From the NCBI GenBank assembly GCA_029859145.1, contig JAOUDT010000034.1, positions 1 to 10,012 on the forward strand: a stretch of 10,012 nucleotides of DNA, read 5' to 3'. Each line of letters starts with the position of its first letter. The first letter of the stretch is position 1. The notes below the pieces were generated by a model that saw nothing but the letters and a program-made list of their open reading frames with translations, searched no databases and had not been told where the DNA came from. This stretch comes from Dehalococcoidia bacterium (GTDB lineage Bacteria; Chloroflexota; Dehalococcoidia; GIF9; AB-539-J10). Positions 5,730 through 10,012 of the stretch are shown piece after piece. The translations under genes and the position numbers were made by a program.

Positions 5730-6795
5730 GAAAGAGACTGAAAAGATTGGCAGATGCGCCATGTGCGCCGATATGTGCAAGTACAGCTGTCCTACATATC
5801 TGGCCACGGGAAGAGAGACTTTGAGTCCGCAGAAAATGGCCAGGCTCATCGTGTACCACGAGAAAGGCTTACTGGAAGATAGGAAGGATTTCCTGGATTT
5901 GATGTTCCAGAGTGCCCTGTGCGGGGCATGCAGCAGGCACTGTATCTATGATGACTACGACCTGAGAAGATTCATTCATAAGGCGAGGGTCAAAGCCTTC
6001 GAAAGCGGGGCCATTCCGGAGGACGTAAAAAAGAGGGTGGAGACATTCAGGAAATTTGGCAACCCGAACGGTGAGAGGAAGCCTATAGACAAAGGGGCTG
6101 GGGACATAGGTTATTTCATTTCCTGCTCTTCGTATAAAGACGAAGACTTGTTGAGGGCTACCGAAAAAATGCTCTCGAAATCGGGGCTTGCCATAAGACG
6201 ATTTGGAGGCGGTGATATGTGCTGCGGCGCCCCTCTGTATTACGCGGGGGATATGGAAGGATTCAAAAGAGCCTCTCTCAAGATGAAAGCTGAGGTTGAC
6301 ACAAAGCAGGTAGGGAAGATTGTCATCGATTGTCCTACCTGCGTCAAGACGATGACAGAGACATACCGGGATATGTGGGTGGAGTTGGATGTGGAGATCA
6401 TGCATACCGCACAATTCATAGAGACGCTCCTCAAACAAGGAAAGCTGGGTATCAAGAAGAAAAAAAGGACCGTCACCTTGCATGACCCTTGCATACTATC
6501 GTATGACCTTGCGTTGTCCAGTGCGCCCAGGGAAATCATCGCAACATTAGGCTTCAGTCTAAAGGAGCCTGTTTACTCGGGAGATCAGACCCATTGCTGC
6601 GGCGCGGCATACGGCGCAAAGATTGGAGACCACCGCCTTAAAGATGCTGTCACCTCTAGGAGACTCAATGAGTTGAGAAGTACCGCTGCTGATATTTACG
6701 TTACCGCCTGTCCCACATGCAAATCGGTGCTGTCCGAAATCAACATGAAATACATAACAGAACTGGTTGCGGAGAGGGTTATTGCCAAGCGATAA
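5716..6795 (+). CDS. Iron-sulfur protein with two CCG domains (GlpC/GlcF/HdrD-like)
   Basis: Numbered from ATG 5716 (359 residues). The N-terminus carries a cluster motif C14-x2-C17-x3-C21-x3-C25-P and a second, incomplete one, C69-x2-C72-x3-C76, with Asp where the fourth cysteine would fall. Two CCG domains follow: C137, C169-C170-G, C206-x2-C209, and C259, C294-C295-G, C332-x2-C335, both complete for the CX(n)CCGX(m)CXXC motif that holds [4Fe-4S] clusters in HdrB, GlpC and GlcF relatives. No membrane helix is visible. The role is electron transfer from the neighbouring flavoproteins towards a quinone or another carrier, as GlpC does for GlpA. It overlaps the upstream gene by 14 bases; GAGG at 5701-5704 serves ATG 5716 (spacing 11) or an in-frame TTG at 5710 (spacing 5), so the start is uncertain by two codons. 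The next gene overlaps its end. Confidence 0.88.
   Translation: MAEDKKETEKIGRCAMCADMCKYSCPTYLATGRETLSPQKMARLIVYHEKGLLEDRKDFLDLMFQSALCGACSRHCIYDDYDLRRFIHKARVKAFESGAIPEDVKKRVETFRKFGNPNGERKPIDKGAGDIGYFISCSSYKDEDLLRATEKMLSKSGLAIRRFGGGDMCCGAPLYYAGDMEGFKRASLKMKAEVDTKQVGKIVIDCPTCVKTMTETYRDMWVELDVEIMHTAQFIETLLKQGKLGIKKKKRTVTLHDPCILSYDLALSSAPREIIATLGFSLKEPVYSGDQTHCCGAAYGAKIGDHRLKDAVTSRRLNELRSTAADIYVTACPTCKSVLSEINMKYITELVAERVIAKR
6771..6778 (+). promoter_or_regulatory. Ribosome binding site deciding the TTG start of the GlpA-like gene
   Basis: GGAGAGGG lies just before TTG 6782 (GGAG is seven bases away). The alternative in-frame TTG at 6767 lies upstream of this site and has no Shine-Dalgarno of its own, so 6782 is preferred. 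Confidence 0.55.
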
Positions 6796-8506
6796 AGCGC
6801 TGGCGCGCGAAATACAGGGCGAGATAGAGAAGGCAACCCGTAATCGGGTCGCAGTCTCCGTGAGGGACGGCATTGCTTGGCTGCGCGGGCACTCATCGTC
6901 ACATGACGCTGCGCTGGAGGCTGGGCACCTTGCTGGAAGCATCGACAAAGTACGGGAGGTGGTGAACGACATCGTGTTTCCCGGCAAGATGCGCTTCAAG
7001 CCCCCACGCAAGGTTTCGGATGAACTCACCGGTAGGAAATTTGATGTGGTCGTCGTCGGTGGCGGCGTTATCGGCTTGGCGGTGGCCAGGGAGCTTTCAC
7101 AGTTCAATCTGAGCGTTGCCTTGTTTGAAAGGCATAACGACTTGGGAGTGGACCAGACAACTCATAGTAACGCCATGATACACCCAGCCATCCAGGCCAA
7201 GCATGGCACGCTCAGATGGGAAATGAACTACAAGGGCAATCCTATGTGGGATGAAACCGCCCGTCAGCTGGATGTGGATTTCAAGCGAGTCGGCACGCTG
7301 ATCGTTGCCGAGAACGCCGCAGAGGAGGCGTTGCTTCCTTACGCAGTGAACGTCGCCATCAAGCATAACGACCCTGAACCGAAGTTGCTGGACAGGGCAG
7401 GGCTGGATAGTCTGGAGCCGGGACTGGCGCCCAATGTTAGAAAAGGTGTGCTTATCTGGAACACAGGCATCATAAATGTGTTTGAATTGCTCATCGCCTG
7501 CGCCGAGAATGCCCTGTCGAACGGTCTCAGCATCTTTTTGGACACAGGCGTTATAGGGGTCCAGACCGAGGATTCTGCCATCAAGGCAATTGACACCAGC
7601 AGAGGCACGGTGAAGGCTGGGCTCCTGATAAATGCCGCCGGACTTTATGCGGACAGGATAGCGGAGTACGCCGGCGACAGGTTCTTCACCATCCATCCCA
7701 GGAAGGGCGAGACCGTCATTTTCGACAAATCGTATCAACCTGTGCGTACCATTTTCGCTCCGGTCAGCATTGCGGCGGAAACGGAAGAGACCAAGTATAC
7801 GAAGGGCGGAGGTATTATTCCCACCACCGACGGCAATCTCCAGTTCGGCCCTACCGCCATTGAAGTGTGCAATAGGGAGGACGTCTCAACTACTGCGGAG
7901 GGATGTGACAGTTTGTTCGACAAATTTGCGCCGGTGCTGGAGCGGTTGAAGCCAGAGTACGAAAAGCCCGACAAAGGAAAGATAATCGCCCAGTTCGCTG
8001 GCTGTCGGGCGGCTACTTATAAGGAGGACTTCATTATCGAGCCCTCCAAAAAAGTGCGCGGTCTGGTGCATGTTGCCGGGATTCAATCGCCCGGCCTGGC
8101 ATCGGCGCCAGCCATCGCGGAAAGGGTCAGGGAAATCATTCGAGAGGAGCGACATCCACCTGTCAATAGTAAGTTCAATCCAGTAAGAAAAAGGCAGGCG
8201 CGCTTTTCGGAGCTGGGCCTGAAGGAACAGGGTGAGCTTATTCGGACTAATCCTCTCTACGGACACATCGTATGCCGCTGTGAAAATGTGAGTGAGGCAG
8301 AAGTTGTGCGGGCGCTGCACGGCGACATCCCTGCCAGAAGCCTTGACGGAGTAAAAAGGAGGACGAGGGCCGGGCAGGGCAGATGCCAGGGCGGTTTCTG
8401 CACGCCCAGGATTATGGAGATAGCCAGCAGGGAAATGCACATCGGCAAAGAGCACCTGCTTAAGAGCGAGGGCAAATCCTATGTGTTACGCGGGAGGACG
8501 AAATGA
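6782..8506 (+). CDS. BON-like domain + GlpA-type FAD dehydrogenase + BFD-type [2Fe-2S] domain
   Basis: Numbered from TTG 6782 (574 residues). Residues 3-67 match the BON pattern: helix, VAVSVRDGIAWLRG, helix, then VREVVNDI. A DAO-type FAD domain starts at 87 with FDVVVVGGGVIGLAVAREL (GGGVIG at 93-98), an acidic strand end (FERHN), then THSNAMIHP (127-135), a position where GlpA/GlpD proteins have a similar Ser-Asn-x-x-x-His segment. After residue 490 comes a BFD-type [2Fe-2S] motif, C498-x-C500-x34-C535-x4-C540. FAD plus BFD is the layout of anaerobic glycerol-3-phosphate dehydrogenase GlpA, which oxidises G3P to DHAP. LhgO-like 2-hydroxyglutarate oxidase is the main alternative for the FAD part. 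The N-terminal BON-like extension is not normal for GlpA. It overlaps the Fe-S gene by 14 bases and the kinase by four (ATGA), so it is surely in the same operon. Confidence 0.86.
   Translation: MPSDKALAREIQGEIEKATRNRVAVSVRDGIAWLRGHSSSHDAALEAGHLAGSIDKVREVVNDIVFPGKMRFKPPRKVSDELTGRKFDVVVVGGGVIGLAVARELSQFNLSVALFERHNDLGVDQTTHSNAMIHPAIQAKHGTLRWEMNYKGNPMWDETARQLDVDFKRVGTLIVAENAAEEALLPYAVNVAIKHNDPEPKLLDRAGLDSLEPGLAPNVRKGVLIWNTGIINVFELLIACAENALSNGLSIFLDTGVIGVQTEDSAIKAIDTSRGTVKAGLLINAAGLYADRIAEYAGDRFFTIHPRKGETVIFDKSYQPVRTIFAPVSIAAETEETKYTKGGGIIPTTDGNLQFGPTAIEVCNREDVSTTAEGCDSLFDKFAPVLERLKPEYEKPDKGKIIAQFAGCRAATYKEDFIIEPSKKVRGLVHVAGIQSPGLASAPAIAERVREIIREERHPPVNSKFNPVRKRQARFSELGLKEQGELIRTNPLYGHIVCRCENVSEAEVVRALHGDIPARSLDGVKRRTRAGQGRCQGGFCTPRIMEIASREMHIGKEHLLKSEGKSYVLRGRTK
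8492..8497 (+). promoter_or_regulatory. Ribosome binding site of the FGGY kinase gene
   Basis: GGGAGG lies five bases before ATG 8503, inside the last codons of the GlpA-like gene. With the ATGA overlap it fixes the kinase start. Confidence 0.7.
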
Positions 8507-10012
8507 GCAATACAGTGAAACACCTCATCGTCATAGATGGCGGCACGCAGAATATCAAGGCATTCATCTTCGATGAAAACGGAAACGAAGTCCATGGCGA
8601 GTCATCGCCCGTAGCCCCTTATTTTGCACTGCAGCCCGACTTTGCCGAACAGGATGCCGCAGCCTATCTACAGATAGCGCAGGAGATGACCAGGAGAGCC
8701 GTGCAGAATTCGCGTGTGCCGGCGGATACTATCGCGGGCGTTGCCATCACCACGCATCGAAGCACTATCGTGCCGGTTGATCAGAATGGCGCTCCAATTC
8801 GCTCCGCCATTACCTGGCTGGACGAGCGAAAGACCGATGGACTGAAGCTGCCCGGCGGCCTCGTTATGTCGCTTGCTTTCAAGGTTGCCCGAATGGAGGA
8901 GAGGCTGAGGGAGTATCAGAGAAGGTCGAAATTCAACTGGCTTAAAAGGCATGAGCCTGAGAATTATGCCCGGACATTCAAGTTTCTCACCATCTCATCG
9001 CACATCTTGCACTCATTGACCGGAGAGTTCAAGGATTGTTCCTCGATGATTGTCGGCCTGTTCCCTATTGACCTCAAAGGGCTCCAGTGGCACCCGTGGA
9101 AGATCATTTATGAAATCTTCGGCGTGGAGCGCGACAGGTTGCCAGCGCTGGTTTCACCCGTAGAGATTGCCGGCAGGGTCTCCGAGGAGGGTGCCCGCCG
9201 GTTCGGCGTCCCGCCTGGTCTTCCCGTAATCGTAGGTGCCGGGGACAAGCAGTCCGAGCTGCTGGGAGCAGGGGTGACGGCCGATGGCATCGCAGAAATC
9301 AGCTATGGAACTGCGGCAGTGATTGAGTTACTATCCAGTAAGTATGTAACCCACCCGCGGATGGACTTCTTCACCTGGGGAGCCGGTATTCCCGGACACT
9401 GGGCGCTGGAGGGCTTTGTGGGCAGGGGATACTGGATGGTTTCCTGGTTCAAAGGCGAATTCGGTAGACGGGAGGAAGATGAAGCTTCCAAACTGGGTGT
9501 GCCGCCCGAAGTCGTCCTCGATAAACAGTTGACTGATGTCCCGGCCGGGTCGATGGGCCTGCTGGTGCAGCCCTACTGGCATCCGCGGGAAAACGACCCG
9601 CTATCGAAGGGGGCCATGATTGGCTTCTCCGGTGAACACAGCAGGAAGCATGTTTACAGGGCAATTATAGAGGGAATTGCCTACGAGTTGCGCAGACTGG
9701 GTGAATTAATGGTCAAGCACTCAGGCAATCCTATGACTGAATTGAGGGTTGGCGGCGGAGGTTCTCAGAGCGACGAGATTATGCAAATTACAGCTGATGT
9801 CTTCGGTCTGCCGGCCATGCGAATGCATACCAGCAATCTGGCCGCGCTGGGGGCCGCCATAGACGCCGCGGTGGCACTGGAAATTCACAAAAGCTTCCCC
9901 GAGGCCGTGGAACGGATGGTCAGGGTCAAGAGCACATTCCAGCCGGTAAAGGAGAATACCAAAATCTACGACCGGTTATTCAGGGAAGTGTATGTCAAGA
10001 TGTATCCTGCGC
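8503..10012 (+). CDS. FGGY-family carbohydrate/glycerol kinase, 3' end outside window
   Basis: The reading frame is open from ATG 8503 to the window edge, 503 codons; FGGY kinases are usually about 500-520 residues, so only a short tail is missing. Seen in order: first phosphate loop IDGGTQNIK (11-19), substrate-region TTHRST (83-88), AITWLDER (102-109), GAGDKQSELLGAG (245-257; Asp248 is the expected catalytic base), SYGTAA (267-272) and the C-terminal adenosine-site segment GGGGSQSDEIMQITAD (417-432). These are the two actin-like ATPase lobes of the family, which phosphorylates glycerol, xylulose and other polyols. Glycerol kinases normally carry Arg-Glu in the QRET motif; here it is Arg86-Ser87, so the substrate may not be plain glycerol. 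The trailing Trp105 is kept. As last visible gene of the operon, behind a GlpA-like dehydrogenase, it probably makes that enzyme's phosphorylated substrate. Confidence 0.88.
   Translation, partial: MSNTVKHLIVIDGGTQNIKAFIFDENGNEVHGESSPVAPYFALQPDFAEQDAAAYLQIAQEMTRRAVQNSRVPADTIAGVAITTHRSTIVPVDQNGAPIRSAITWLDERKTDGLKLPGGLVMSLAFKVARMEERLREYQRRSKFNWLKRHEPENYARTFKFLTISSHILHSLTGEFKDCSSMIVGLFPIDLKGLQWHPWKIIYEIFGVERDRLPALVSPVEIAGRVSEEGARRFGVPPGLPVIVGAGDKQSELLGAGVTADGIAEISYGTAAVIELLSSKYVTHPRMDFFTWGAGIPGHWALEGFVGRGYWMVSWFKGEFGRREEDEASKLGVPPEVVLDKQLTDVPAGSMGLLVQPYWHPRENDPLSKGAMIGFSGEHSRKHVYRAIIEGIAYELRRLGELMVKHSGNPMTELRVGGGGSQSDEIMQITADVFGLPAMRMHTSNLAALGAAIDAAVALEIHKSFPEAVERMVRVKSTFQPVKENTKIYDRLFREVYVKMYPA

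Noticed and set aside
5178..5849. Long reverse-strand reading frame (223 codons) across the flavoprotein/Fe-S junction
   Set aside because: It lies antisense to two genes with clear cofactor motifs and its product shows no domain; it is a shadow frame.
1..10012. tRNA, rRNA, CRISPR arrays, insertion sequences, phage or toxin-antitoxin genes
   Set aside because: No cloverleaf, direct-repeat array, transposase, integrase or terminal inverted repeats were found on reading; all long stretches are housekeeping-type metabolic genes.

Overview
The window reads as a nearly fully coding stretch of an anaerobic bacterial (less likely archaeal) genome. It holds no RNA genes, mobile elements, CRISPR arrays or repeats that I could support. 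ADP-forming acyl-CoA synthetase subunits, a free-standing pyruvate-kinase C-terminal domain protein and a CCG-type iron-sulfur protein beside flavoproteins are typical of anaerobes such as Chloroflexota (Dehalococcoidia-like), sulfate reducers or Archaeoglobus-like archaea. The Shine-Dalgarno sequences and bacterial-looking -10 boxes favour a bacterium. The exact taxon is a guess.

Left half, minus strand, read from about 3397 down to 1: a free-standing PK_C-like protein (2834-3397); a 121-base gap with a sigma70-like promoter; the ATP-grasp beta subunit (2050-2712) and CoA-binding alpha subunit (536-1966) of an ADP-forming acetyl/acyl-CoA synthetase; and a SAM-dependent methyltransferase that runs off the left edge (1-477). 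The synthetase pair would turn an acyl-CoA plus ADP and phosphate into free acid, CoA and ATP.

Right half, plus strand: a small alpha/beta hydrolase (3448-4143), divergent from the PK_C gene across about 50 bases. A 155-base gap with an extended -10 promoter follows. Then comes a four-gene operon with overlapping ends: a VAO/AGPS-type FAD flavoprotein (4299-5729), a two-CCG-domain iron-sulfur protein (5716-6795), a GlpA-type FAD dehydrogenase with a C-terminal BFD-type [2Fe-2S] domain and an N-terminal BON-like domain (6782-8506), and an FGGY kinase (8503 to the right edge).

The four right-hand genes look like one pathway. The FGGY kinase phosphorylates a glycerol-like polyol, the GlpA-like enzyme oxidises the resulting sn-glycerol-3-phosphate-type product to a dihydroxyacetone-phosphate-type ketone, and the CCG protein carries electrons away as GlpC does. 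No GlpB is seen; an alkyl-DHAP-synthase-like flavoprotein stands in the cluster instead. I propose that the operon catabolises glycerol ethers or another substituted glycerol: kinase, then oxidation to the alkyl-DHAP level, then removal of the alkyl group by the AGPS-like enzyme. The BON-like domain could bring the dehydrogenase to membranes or lipids. This is inference; plain glycerol or 2-hydroxyacid oxidation remain alternatives.
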